DNA of 64,000 nucleotides, taken from NCBI GenBank assembly GCA_937965695.1, contig CALCKW010000025.1, positions 1 through 64,000 on the forward strand. The letters are read 5' to 3'. Origin of the DNA: an uncultured Granulosicoccaceae bacterium. Its GTDB lineage: Bacteria > Pseudomonadota > Gammaproteobacteria > CALCKW01. The notes beneath the pieces were generated by a model. It was not told where the DNA came from and searched no databases. It saw only the letters and a program-made list of their open reading frames with translations. This document shows positions 8,252 through 17,291 of this stretch, piece after piece. Each line of letters starts with the position of its first letter. Position 1 is the first letter of the stretch. The translations under genes were made by a program, and so were the position numbers.

Positions 8252-8274
8252 GTTATACTATATAACAATTAATT
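8252..8274. promoter_or_regulatory. Candidate MarR operator, site 1
   Basis: GTTATA-CTA-TATAAC is a perfect 6-bp inverted repeat with a 3-bp spacer, followed by AATTAATT. The 23 bases match site 2 (14228-14250, opposite strand) at 20 positions. It lies between the divergent starts at 8199 and 8335, where a repressor could control both units. MarR proteins typically bind short palindromes of this size; binding here is inferred. Confidence 0.7.
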
Positions 8275-8334
8275 CCAGCGCTATTGTTAAAGTACCCGCA
8301 CCAAAAAACATCCAGCAGCAAACAGAGACCCACT

Positions 8335-9117
8335 ATGTCAGATAGCAGCCAGCCATATAAGATGATTCTTGTGGAGACAGAGGCAGACATCGTCACCGTC
8401 ACGATAAACCGGCCGGAAAAACGCAACGCCATGAACGATGCGTTGATCGATGAGCTGGATCGGTTTTTCTCAAAACCTCCGAAAGAAGCCAAAGCCGTTA
8501 TTCTTACTGGCAGCGGCGGGCACTTTTGTTCCGGCCTTGATCTTGAAGAGCATGAGCAAAGAGAGCCCGTCGAAGGCGTCTACCATTCACGTAACTGGCA
8601 CCGAGTAACCGAGGTCATCGAGTTCGGAGGCTTACCCGTTATTTCTGCGCTGACGGGTGCGGTCATTGGTGGCGGCCTTGAAATCGCGGCTTCCACACAT
8701 GTTCGAATAGCCGAACCTTCTGTTCGCTTCCAGTTGCCGGAAGGACGCCGCGGGATATTCGTCGGTGGCGGCGCGACTGTGCGGGTTGGTCGAATACTCG
8801 GTGCCGACCGAATGCGAGAGATGATGCTTACGGGTCGAAGCTATGGATCAGAAGATGGTCTGGATCTCGGCCTTGCGCACTACGCAGTGGGTGAGGATGA
8901 AGCTTTACCGTTAGCTCGGAAACTGGCCAGAAAAATTGCCGACAACGCGCCGTTTTCAAACTATCTGATGATTCAGGCCCTGCCACGTATCAATGATATG
9001 TCACGCAGTGACGGATTTTTTACAGAAAGTCTTGCCGCTTCTATGTCGCAAACCACTGACGGTGCGAAAGAAGGCTTGCGTGCTTTTCTGGAAAAGCGTC
9101 CGCCGAAGTTTAACTAA
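8335..9117 (+). CDS. Crotonase-family enoyl-CoA hydratase/isomerase
   Basis: 260-residue crotonase-fold protein. Visible features are INRPEKRNAMND at the N-terminus, the first oxyanion-hole loop HFCSGLDLEEH, the second loop GAVIGGGLEIAASTH, and PEGRRGIFVGGGATVRV, where hydratases place catalytic acidic residues. ATG 8335 (MSDSSQPY) is preferred; an upstream in-frame TTG at 8284 lies nearer the operator. It probably hydrates the CoA-activated cinnamate-type side chain before the SDR dehydrogenase acts. It does not resemble the hydroxycinnamoyl-CoA hydratase-lyase (Ech) signature, so vanillin-type direct cleavage is less likely. It is the first gene of a plus-strand pair with the flavoprotein monooxygenase (97-bp gap). 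Confidence 0.88.
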   Translation: MSDSSQPYKMILVETEADIVTVTINRPEKRNAMNDALIDELDRFFSKPPKEAKAVILTGSGGHFCSGLDLEEHEQREPVEGVYHSRNWHRVTEVIEFGGLPVISALTGAVIGGGLEIAASTHVRIAEPSVRFQLPEGRRGIFVGGGATVRVGRILGADRMREMMLTGRSYGSEDGLDLGLAHYAVGEDEALPLARKLARKIADNAPFSNYLMIQALPRINDMSRSDGFFTESLAASMSQTTDGAKEGLRAFLEKRPPKFN

Positions 9118-9214
9118 CCTTAAGTTTTTATCTGGTTCTAACAGTAAACGAGTGATAAATGAAAGTTGCAGCATCGTTTCTCCTGCAACTGAAACCGGTA
9201 AGGGATAAACACCC

Positions 9215-11104
9215 ATGCAGTATCATCTAAACGGTTTTCACACAGGTGATCCATCTGTCATTGAAGCCTCCTCTGTAGAAAGCGAATCTTCAGAATGCGT
9301 CGATGTGCTCATCGTGGGTTGTGGCCCTGCAGGTTTAACGCTGGCTGCTCAGCTCTGTGAGTTCCCAGATATTCGCACACGTATTGTAGAGCGCAAGTCC
9401 GGACCGCTTGAGATGGGTCAAGCGGATGGGATTGCCTGTCGTTCTGTTGAGATGTTCGAAGCGTTTGGTTTTGCAGAAAAGGTACTCAAAGAAGCATACT
9501 ACGTTAACGAAGTAGCATTCTGGCGGCCGTCAATCAAGTGTAACGGATCGCACAACACTGGCCTCCGCCGCGCTGATCTCATTCAGGATGTAGAGGATGA
9601 TCTATCCGAAATGCCACATGTCATTCTCAGTCAAGCGAGAGTACATGATTTCTACCTTGAGAAAATGTACAACAGTGTGCACCGGCTGATCCCTGACTAC
9701 AGCCGTGAACTTGTTAATCTATCTCGCACTGTCGGTAGCAACTACCCGCTCACTGCAACCTTCAACTGTATTGGCGAACCCAATAAAACTGAAGCCATTA
9801 ACACAAAGTACATAGTGGGTTGCGATGGTGCACGTAGTATCGTCAGACAGTCTATCGGTCAGCAACTCAAAGGCGAGTCTGCACGGCAGTTATGGGGTGT
9901 TATGGATATCCTTGCGGTCACTGACTTTCCTGATATTCGAAAGAAAGCCGCAATACAGTCCGCCGAACACGGTAGTCTGTTAATCATCCCGCGTGAAGGC
10001 GGATACCTCGTTCGACTGTATATCGAATTATGCGAGCTGCACGGTGACCAAAGAGCCAGCGACATGGGTGTGACACCAGCGTCCCTGGCCGACAAAGCCC
10101 GCGATATTCTTTCACCTTACACGCTAGACGTTAAGCAAGTCGTCTGGTGGTCTGCCTATGAAATCGGTCAGCGCGCCTGCGATAGTTTTGACAATTTGCC
10201 CAATGAAAACCGAGCAGATCAACTCCCCGATACTTTTATTGCCGGTGATGCCTGTCATACACATAGCCCCAAGGCTGGCCAGGGTATGAATGTCGGAATG
10301 GCTGATTCCTTTAATCTTGGCTGGAAGCTCGCAGCGGTTATAAGAGGTCAGGCTAAGCCAACCTTGCTGCATAGCTATTCACAGGAGAGACAAGCCAAAG
10401 CACTGGAGCTGATCAACTTTGACAAAGATATGGCAAGGTTGTTTAGCGACAAACCAAAAGACGAAGAGACTGCCCTGCTCTTTCAGCAATACTTTAAAAA
10501 GCATGCGCGATACACGGCCGGTGTAGAAACTCAATACAGCGCCTCTGCCATCACTCAGACTGGTGAGCACCAACAGCTGGCTACTGGCATGCCGATTGGA
10601 AAGCGATTTCACTCAGAAAAGGTTATCCGCCTGAGCGACGCCAAGCCCGTACAGTTAGGACATACTATAAAAGCCGACGGACGATGGCGGTTGTTTGCCT
10701 TCAGCGGGGCTGGTGACAATGGCCAGCCTGATAAACCACTAGCAAGCCTTTGCAACTTCCTGAAAGACCATCCAAATAGTCCGATAGTTAAATACACACC
10801 TGAAAACTCAGACATTGATAGCGTTCTCGATGTTCGCGCTGTGTTTCAAACAAACCACCGCGAACTCACTATTGAATCGATGCCTGCGCTGCTCCTTCCC
10901 CGAAAAGGCTCACTGGATTTAATCGACTATGAAAAGATTTACTGCGCCACACAATCGGCCGATATTTTTAACACTCGTGGCATAGATAGAAACAACGGTG
11001 CGCTTATTGTTGTCAGACCGGATCAATACATAGCTTGCGTGCTGCCGCTTGATGATTACGATGGGCTGACTGATTTTTTTGATCCAATTATGTTTGCGTT
11101 ATAA
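9215..11104 (+). CDS. Class A flavoprotein monooxygenase, 3-hydroxybenzoate 4-monooxygenase-like
   Basis: 629-residue FAD monooxygenase of the phenol hydroxylase / MobA type. Seen are the dinucleotide motif VGCGPAGLT (about residues 34-42), the DG motif VGCDGARSIVR, the second FAD motif FIAGDACHTHSPKAGQGMN, and a C-terminal thioredoxin-like domain of about 170 residues (from about residue 450) as in phenol hydroxylases. Length matches 3-hydroxybenzoate 4-monooxygenase (about 640 residues), which makes protocatechuate with NADPH and O2. In this cluster it would hydroxylate the aromatic acid left after side-chain removal. Exact substrate is inferred; phenol or resorcinol hydroxylation are alternatives. 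Confidence 0.88.
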   Translation: MQYHLNGFHTGDPSVIEASSVESESSECVDVLIVGCGPAGLTLAAQLCEFPDIRTRIVERKSGPLEMGQADGIACRSVEMFEAFGFAEKVLKEAYYVNEVAFWRPSIKCNGSHNTGLRRADLIQDVEDDLSEMPHVILSQARVHDFYLEKMYNSVHRLIPDYSRELVNLSRTVGSNYPLTATFNCIGEPNKTEAINTKYIVGCDGARSIVRQSIGQQLKGESARQLWGVMDILAVTDFPDIRKKAAIQSAEHGSLLIIPREGGYLVRLYIELCELHGDQRASDMGVTPASLADKARDILSPYTLDVKQVVWWSAYEIGQRACDSFDNLPNENRADQLPDTFIAGDACHTHSPKAGQGMNVGMADSFNLGWKLAAVIRGQAKPTLLHSYSQERQAKALELINFDKDMARLFSDKPKDEETALLFQQYFKKHARYTAGVETQYSASAITQTGEHQQLATGMPIGKRFHSEKVIRLSDAKPVQLGHTIKADGRWRLFAFSGAGDNGQPDKPLASLCNFLKDHPNSPIVKYTPENSDIDSVLDVRAVFQTNHRELTIESMPALLLPRKGSLDLIDYEKIYCATQSADIFNTRGIDRNNGALIVVRPDQYIACVLPLDDYDGLTDFFDPIMFAL

Positions 11105-11167
11105 ATTACTCTCATCCATAGCGGAAGTTCGGGTAAACCTCATCGTGGAGAATAGGTTTGAGAGCCG

Positions 11168-12964
11168 CTACGATATGTTAAGGCAAGCCTCATCAGAATC
11201 ATCATAAAGACGTTCAAGCAATCCTGCCCTACAGGACAAAATGGCAGCGATATTCAAGCTGCCTTTCGCGGTTATTTCAGCATCTTTAATCGAAGGTATC
11301 TGTGCCATTAACAATGCCCTTGAAATTCTGTTAGACGAGCCACTTGCCGTTTTGTTAATGCCTTTTAATCGATCGATGACCTGATCACAGTAGTCAATAT
11401 CAGTGACGACCTCACCGTCGTTAGCCGGTGCAATCGCTTGGGACGGGAAAATCAGCAAACCGATGTCATTGCGATCGGCGCCTGTGACTACAACATCCTG
11501 CACCAGCTCTTCAAGAGCGGCTAAGGCCTGCAGCCTGATGTCTGCCGCTTGTACTTTGGTGCCAGTAAGCAGCTTGAAGTCTTCTGAAATACGACCATCA
11601 AACCGGACTCCGGCGGCAGGATCGTTTGCATCTACAAACTTCACCGCATCATTGGTGATCAGATAGCCCTCATCATCAAATGATTTTGCATCTACATCCG
11701 GTGCATCAAAATAGGATGTGATGACATTCGGGCCTTTAACCCTTATCTCAAATCGATCTTCGCTATACGGAATTAGCTTGGTTTGGAGTGCCGGTGCCGG
11801 CACACCAATCATTCCTGAGGTCGCACCACCCTGATAATGTATTAAACAGGCAGGAGCGGTTTCTGTTAGGCCCCAGCTTGACGTCATCATAGGTATCTTG
11901 CCACTTACCTCTGTTGCCATTTTCTCAAGCGCTGACCATATTTCTGGAGGTAATGATGCGCCTGCATAGAAAATCAGATCAAGATCTGCGAAAAAACGGT
12001 TTTTAAGGTTTTTGTCTTTACCAAGAGCATCCACTAGCAGTGAGTAAGCTACCGGTACGTTAAAACTCAGTGTGCCTACATGCATTCTCAGATTTTCTAA
12101 TGTGCGCTCAAACAACCCCTTCACTGGTTTTCCATCATCCAGTATCAATGTTCCGCCATTTGATAACACAAGATTAAAAGTCGAGTTGCCAGCAAATGTA
12201 TGACTCCATGGAAGCCAGTCGACCACGACCGGCGGCCGTTCTGCGAACATCGGCAGGCAACTCAGGTACTGTGCCTGATTAACGGTAAGCATTTGCTGTG
12301 ATTGCGGTACGCCCTTTGGATTACCGGTAGAACCTGAAGTAAATAAAATTTTAGCCAGAGCATCAGGCCCTACACGTGCATACGCATCGTCAAGTTCTTG
12401 GCCTGGTTTTCCTTGCAATAAATCATCAAACTTCCAGGCACCGTTTGGCACATTCGTACTAACCATTTTTGTTACAGAAGCTAGTGATTCTCTATTTAAC
12501 CCATTTCCAAATTTCTGACCATCAGATGCATACACTAAGGCAGGTTTAATCTTGTGGATACAATAGTCCAGTCGGTTGGCAGCCTCTGGAATCAATGAAT
12601 ACTGCTCTGCCAGTGGTACCAGTGGCATACCAATATATTGCGTTGCCAACATTAATATCCCGTGGTCAATACCGGGCCCTGAAAGCACTATTGCGGGAGT
12701 ATCCGGCCCCATCCCTTGAGCTAGAAGCGAAGCTGCCAGGGCTTGTACTTGTTGAAGCGTCTCGCTATAACTAATCTCACGCCAGCCAGCGCCTGAACGT
12801 TCCATTAAAAAGGCTCGCTCAGGTGCTTCCTGCGCCCAACGATGCAACCATTCACCGGTGTTTCTTGCAACCGGGCCTAGTGGTATTTCTGACTGTATTA
12901 ATAAGGTACCGTCGTCTTGCGTTGTCGTTTTGACCTGATGTTTTAAATAGTTGTTTGTAGCCAT
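11168..12964 (-). CDS. fcs: Feruloyl-CoA synthetase-like acyl-CoA ligase
   Basis: 598-residue ANL-superfamily adenylating enzyme. It has the P-loop ILFTSGSTGNPKGVP, the motif WLPWSHTFAGN characteristic of feruloyl-CoA synthetases, the A5 region TSSWGLTETAP, the hinge FDGRISEDFKLLTG also typical of Fcs, and the C-terminal AEITAKGSLN carrying the catalytic Lys. It activates an aromatic (hydroxycinnamic) acid to its CoA thioester using ATP. Start ATG 12964 overlaps the marR stop (TAATG), so SDR, marR and this gene form one minus-strand operon. Family assignment is firm; whether the substrate is ferulate, coumarate, caffeate or another phenylpropanoid acid cannot be read from sequence. Confidence 0.88.
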   Translation of the reverse strand: MATNNYLKHQVKTTTQDDGTLLIQSEIPLGPVARNTGEWLHRWAQEAPERAFLMERSGAGWREISYSETLQQVQALAASLLAQGMGPDTPAIVLSGPGIDHGILMLATQYIGMPLVPLAEQYSLIPEAANRLDYCIHKIKPALVYASDGQKFGNGLNRESLASVTKMVSTNVPNGAWKFDDLLQGKPGQELDDAYARVGPDALAKILFTSGSTGNPKGVPQSQQMLTVNQAQYLSCLPMFAERPPVVVDWLPWSHTFAGNSTFNLVLSNGGTLILDDGKPVKGLFERTLENLRMHVGTLSFNVPVAYSLLVDALGKDKNLKNRFFADLDLIFYAGASLPPEIWSALEKMATEVSGKIPMMTSSWGLTETAPACLIHYQGGATSGMIGVPAPALQTKLIPYSEDRFEIRVKGPNVITSYFDAPDVDAKSFDDEGYLITNDAVKFVDANDPAAGVRFDGRISEDFKLLTGTKVQAADIRLQALAALEELVQDVVVTGADRNDIGLLIFPSQAIAPANDGEVVTDIDYCDQVIDRLKGINKTASGSSNRISRALLMAQIPSIKDAEITAKGSLNIAAILSCRAGLLERLYDDSDEACLNIS

Positions 12965-13431
12965 TAGAGTTTTTCCGCAGACGATTCAATTTTTTCCAGC
13001 AACGTGGATAGCGTGTTGAGTTCGGCATCAGTGAGATTGTTTAACAGTGTTTCTTCATTTTCAAAGGCAAGTGCCTCTGCCTTTTTACAGGTACTTTTTC
13101 CAACTGCTGTGGCGAACAACGCCAATGCTCTGCGATCCGTTGGTACAGGCTTGCGTTTGATCCAACCCCTACTTTCCAGATCATCAATAATCGCCACCAT
13201 GTTGGACGTTTTTATATCCAGTGCAGACGCAAGAGCCGATTGCCGAAGCCCCGGGTTATGGACTATCAATAGCAATGCAGAAAACGTAGTTATTCGCAAC
13301 CCGAGCGGCTCAAGCCGAACAAGCATGTCTGATCGCAGCGTATTATAGGCGCGCTTTAGTCGATACCCGAGGAAGCGCCGCAGTCCTGCATCTGCTGCAA
13401 TAAACTGTTCTGATTTTTTTGATGGCTCCAT
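12964..13431 (-). CDS. MarR-family transcriptional regulator
   Basis: 155-residue winged-helix regulator. The recognition region (residues about 60-110) includes QSALASALDIKTSNMVAII and the wing with PTDRRALALF, the classical MarR DR motif; terminal helices for dimerisation flank it. It sits between the SDR gene (7-bp gap) and fcs (1-bp overlap), so it is autoregulated if it binds the site upstream of the operon. MarR repressors such as PhdR and CouR/FerC control hydroxycinnamate genes and respond to the CoA thioester; by analogy this protein probably represses four units through the two matching sites at 8252 and 14228. Confidence 0.9.
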   Translation of the reverse strand: MEPSKKSEQFIAADAGLRRFLGYRLKRAYNTLRSDMLVRLEPLGLRITTFSALLLIVHNPGLRQSALASALDIKTSNMVAIIDDLESRGWIKRKPVPTDRRALALFATAVGKSTCKKAEALAFENEETLLNNLTDAELNTLSTLLEKIESSAEKL

Positions 13432-13438
13432 AGGGTAT

Positions 13439-14203
13439 TTATTTCGGCGCTAACCGAACTGCCCCGTCTAATCGAATGTTTGTGCCATTCAAGTAAGGAT
13501 TCTCAACAATCTGTGACACCAGTAGCCCGTACTCCTGTGGCTCACCAAGGCGCTGCGGGAATGGCACTCCTGCGGCTATTTTAGCGGTGACTTCTTCAGG
13601 CAGACCTTCCATCATCGGTGTATTAAACAACCCGGGTGCAATAGCCATCACCCGTATCCCCGCCCTTGCAAACTCTCTGGCAACCGGAAGTGTCATTGCC
13701 GCGATACCACCCTTGGATGCAGAGTATGCAGACTGACCAATTTGGCCATCCTGCCAGGCAACGGAAGCCGTATTGATGATGACACCACGTTCACCGTTAT
13801 CTTGCGGGTCCAGTGATGTCATCAGGTTTGCAGCGTGGCTCATGACGTTATAAGTGCCAATCAAATTGATGCGTATCGTCTTCTCGAACACATCAATAGA
13901 CAGCTTACCTTCACGCCCTACAACACGGGCAGCCAAGCCTATGCCTGCACAATTGACCACAACACGAGGGGCGGCACCAAATGATTCGGTCGCAGTTTTC
14001 AACGCTTCACTAACCGCATTTTCGTCTGACACATCGGCAACCACGGCAACACCACCAATCTCTTCAGCGATCTTCGCGGCATGCTCTTCGTTAAGATCAA
14101 GCACAGCTACCTTCGCCCCTTTGGCCGCCAATTGGCGGGCTGTAGCCGCACCAAGGCCACTTCCCCCACCGGTGACTACGGCTGTTGCACCGTTAATATC
14201 CAT
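13439..14203 (-). CDS. SDR-family 3-hydroxyacyl-CoA dehydrogenase (HSD17B10-like)
   Basis: 254-residue short-chain dehydrogenase. It has the NAD motif TGGGSGLGAATA, Asp at the end of beta-2 (VAVLDLN) indicating NAD rather than NADP, NCAGIG, and the active site Ser (IINTASVAW) with YSASK. The segment APGLFNTPMMEGLPEEV and the C-terminal IRLDGAVRLAPK are typical of type II 3-hydroxyacyl-CoA dehydrogenases. It would oxidise the beta-hydroxyacyl-CoA formed by the crotonase to the beta-keto form. It is the first gene of the operon with marR and fcs. The candidate operator lies 25-47 bases upstream of its ATG. Confidence 0.9.
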   Translation of the reverse strand: MDINGATAVVTGGGSGLGAATARQLAAKGAKVAVLDLNEEHAAKIAEEIGGVAVVADVSDENAVSEALKTATESFGAAPRVVVNCAGIGLAARVVGREGKLSIDVFEKTIRINLIGTYNVMSHAANLMTSLDPQDNGERGVIINTASVAWQDGQIGQSAYSASKGGIAAMTLPVAREFARAGIRVMAIAPGLFNTPMMEGLPEEVTAKIAAGVPFPQRLGEPQEYGLLVSQIVENPYLNGTNIRLDGAVRLAPK

Positions 14204-14227
14204 TGTCCGTCCCTCAGTTACAATTTT

Positions 14228-14250
14228 AGTTAATTGCTATATGTTATAAC
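14228..14250. promoter_or_regulatory. Candidate MarR operator, site 2
   Basis: Read on the minus strand, this site gives GTTATA, two bases, ATATA, one base, CAATTAA, one base, T: the same as site 1 at 20 of 23 positions. It lies between divergent SDR-marR-fcs and tctCBA. Conservation of the AATTAA arm as well as the palindrome argues against chance similarity. Confidence 0.7.
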
Positions 14251-14354
14251 TATAATACGCGGGGCAAAACCAAGCAAATGTCTGATCTGGGTTCTATTTT
14301 TTACCCACCCGCGACAACAGTAATTGCCTATATAAATTATTGAGAGGATACCTG

Positions 14355-15289
14355 ATGACATTCAAATCCAAACTGCTCGCGCTAAGCGCCAGCGCACTTA
14401 TCGCACTCACTTCATCTGCCTTTGCAGAAGACTGGAAGCCAGACGGCCAATTGGTTTTGGTGCAGGTGGCTCTACAGACACCATGGGCCGCGTACTCGGT
14501 AAAGTAATGAAAGACAACACCGGCTGGAATGTGGTTGTAGAAAATAAACCGGGTGGCGGTGGTGTTGCCATGTTTACCGGTCTTTCACAAATGCCGCCAA
14601 ACGGAAAAACAATCGGCATGGGTGTTAGCATTCCGGTGCTTGTACAGCTGGTCAACCGTGGTGATCAACTGCCATTTGATGTTGACAGCTTTGATTACCT
14701 AGGTACGGTAGCTAAAGCTGAGCTTGCATTAGTAGCAAGTAAAGATGCACCTTTTGATGATCTTGAAAGCATGGTTGCCTACGCAAAAGATGAAGGCGCG
14801 TTTCCACTGGCAACAATGGCCCCACCGCAAGTGCTCATGATGAACCAAACCAAAGCCGCAACCGGAGCAGAGTTTAATCTGGTCACAGCAGATGGCGGCG
14901 CAGAAGTTATGAAGCTTATCTTAGGTGGTCAAGTGTTAGCGGGCTTCGGTTCCGGTGAGCACTACCCCTACCTTGAATCTGGTGACATGAAAGTTATCGC
15001 TGGTGCCAACCAGGCTCGACTAAGTTATGCACCTGACACTAAAACGTTTATCGAATCAGGTGTAGCGGCGTACGTTGACCCGATCTTCTTTTTAGCCATG
15101 CCTAAAGGTACTGACCCTGCGGCGACCACTGCTATTGCCGCTGCAATTGATGAAGCAATCAAAGCACCGGAGTTTGAAGAGATTGTGCAAAATGCGGTGA
15201 AAGGCGCACCGATCAACATGGGTGTTGATGGCACAAAACAAATGATGGTTGACGGCTTGGCTAACGCTAAAGTGTTGTTCGCGAAGTAA
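14355..15289 (+). pseudogene. tctC: Tripartite tricarboxylate transporter receptor (TctC/Bug), frameshifted
   Basis: Periplasmic solute receptor of the TTT family. ATG 14355 follows GAGAGGA and starts a clean signal peptide (KLLALSASALIALTSSAFA, then EDW). The frame is lost near 14440-14448: the conserved receptor segment PIGFGAGGSTDTMGR is encoded in the next frame, and restoring one base at the GGCCAA run rejoins them. After that, the rest of the protein (NKPGGGG, DGGAEV, ending VLFAK) is intact to 15289. Either a real one-base deletion has killed the gene or it is a sequencing error. Lesions in tctA of the same operon favour real decay. The substrate may have been an aromatic acid of the adjacent pathway. 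Confidence 0.85.
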
Positions 15290-15356
15290 CTCCTGCCTGT
15301 GCCTCGTTGCAAGTCATTTGCAACGGGGCCAGTACTATCATTAAAAGGACCAATCC

Positions 15357-15782
15357 ATGCCAGGTACAGTTGATCGCATATCGGGGTCGTTTTTCCTTGT
15401 TCTGGGCCTTACGCTATATTTTTATGTTAACCCGACCTACATTGAAACAGTTGACGGCGGAAACCTCGCGCCGAGCACATTCCCGAACATACTCGCACTA
15501 ATTGTCGCGGTATGCGGTGCAATACTATTGTTCAAACCTACTGCCCAACAAGCCCCTGATCTTCGCGCCATGTTTATTACCAGCACTTATGTTGCAATGC
15601 TGGTTGCCGGCCTCTACGCGATGTCTAAATTTGGTTTTGAATATGTAGCGTCTGTTCTAGCGCTTACAATCATGCTGGCGATTGGTGAGCGTCGTCCATT
15701 CTGGTTGCTACTTGGCGTAGTCGTTATACCTGCGCTAATTTGGTTTCTTGTCACTGTTGTACTTGGTCGAGCTCTACCCTAA
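15357..15782 (+). CDS. tctB: Tripartite tricarboxylate transporter small membrane subunit
   Basis: 141-residue TctB family protein with four hydrophobic segments (about residues 8-27, 45-60, 73-92 and 98-135), the usual length and layout for the small subunit. AAAAGGACC precedes ATG 15357. Its TAA overlaps the start of tctA (TAATG), as in other tctCBA operons. The gene itself is intact, but its partners tctC and tctA are both broken, so a working transporter is unlikely unless those lesions are sequencing errors. Confidence 0.87.
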   Translation: MPGTVDRISGSFFLVLGLTLYFYVNPTYIETVDGGNLAPSTFPNILALIVAVCGAILLFKPTAQQAPDLRAMFITSTYVAMLVAGLYAMSKFGFEYVASVLALTIMLAIGERRPFWLLLGVVVIPALIWFLVTVVLGRALP

Positions 15783-17291
15783 TGAGCGTAGTAGACACAG
15801 CTACGATACTGGCAGGCTTTGCAGATGCATTTACCCTGTACAACCTTGCGTTCGTGTTCTTTGGCGTAGTGCTGGGGCAATTTGTCGGAGCCGTACCCGG
15901 TATTGGCCCCATCATGGCAATGGCCATAGCTATACCGTTTACTTTCGGCCTTGATGCATTGCCCGCAATTGCATTTCTGGTTGGTGTCAATAAAGGCGGC
16001 CTGGTTGGTGGCGCAGTACCCGCAGTGTTAATGAATACACCCGGCACACCCGATGCAGCAGCCACAGCATTAGACGGCTATCCACTTGCCAAACAAGGCA
16101 AGCCGCTAATAGCCACCAAAATGGCGCTGTTCTCCTCTATTACAGGCGACACTATTAGCGACATCGTGCTAATCACGATATCAGCACCGCTAGCCATCCT
16201 TGCATTGAGAATGGGCCCGATCGAAATCGTCGCACTAATGATATTTGCCTTCTCCATTTTGGCAGGCTTGGTAGGTAACTCATTAGTCAAAGGCATCATA
16301 GCAGCAACACTTGGATTGTTAGTGGCTTCTGTGGGGCAAGACCCGGAGCACTTTACGCCACGTTTAATCTTCGGACATTGGGATTTATTTAATGGCTTGC
16401 CCTTGCCTTCTGTTGCCATAGGTATGCTGGCTATATCCGAGTTACTGCGTCGCATGTCAATGGCGCATGGCAGCAATATTTCCTCGGCCATTGTTAACAA
16501 AGATACCGCTAACCCAGATGATAATCGAGTGACATGGTCTGAATACTGGTCGTGTCGTTTTACACTCCTGCGAGTGTGCCACTATAGGCACCATCTTAGG
16601 CGCGCTTCCCGGTATCGGGTCAACCGCTGCTGCGTTCATGTCTTATGCGATGGCCAAAGGTTCTTCTAAAGACCCGCAAAGTTTTGGTAAAGGCAACATT
16701 CACGGAATAGCGGCATCATAATCTGCAAACTCTGCAGTAGTAGGCGCTAACCTGATTCCGCTGCTCACGTTAGGTATTCCAGGTAGTGTGGGTGCGGCGC
16801 TGATTATCTCAGCGTTTATGATCCATGGAATGCAGCCAGGCCCGTTGTTGTTTCAGACACAAGGCCAACTTGTTTACGGCTTGTTCGGCACAATGATTAT
16901 GGCCAATTTTATTAATCTATGGGTGGGTCAGGTCGGATTACGATTTTGGGTGAGAGTGGTATCCGCACCCGAGTCCATCATATTCACCTCTGCACTGCTT
17001 CTCTGCATTGTAGGTGTATCCATGGCAACCAGCGGTTTGTTTGGCGTATCCATCATGTTGATATTCGCCGTCATCGGTTACTTAATGTCGGGCTTTGGTT
17101 ATTCGCTGGTGATATTTATCATCGCGTTTTTTCTGGGGCCGCGTTTCGAAAAGTCAATTGCTCAGTCTTTGGCGTTAACCAATGGGGATTTAACCCAAAT
17201 ACTTAAAAGCCCTGTAGCGGTTGCTTTGCTGGTACTCTCGGTAGCATCGTTTATTTGGTTTTTACGTAAAAACAATAAAGCCATGGAGTAG
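15782..17291 (+). pseudogene. tctA: Tripartite tricarboxylate transporter large subunit, frameshift plus stop
   Basis: TctA-family multispan permease of about 500 residues. The first frame (15782 to about 16550) has the family motif GAVPGIGPIMAMAI and VNKGGLVGGAVPAVLMNTPG. Between about 16545 and 16580 the frame shifts; the second conserved loop ILGALPGIGSTAAAFMSYA is in the next frame. A TAA at 16719-16721 then replaces what should be a Glu codon in IAASESANSAVVGA. Downstream the protein continues intact (NLIPLLTLGIPGSVGAALI) to the stop at 17291. With two independent lesions this copy is a pseudogene, and with the tctC frameshift the transporter appears dead. Confidence 0.88.

Noticed and set aside
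8335-9117. Hydroxycinnamoyl-CoA hydratase-lyase (Ech) identity for the crotonase
   Set aside because: The sequence around both oxyanion loops and the C-terminus does not resemble Ech; it fits a general hydratase/isomerase better.
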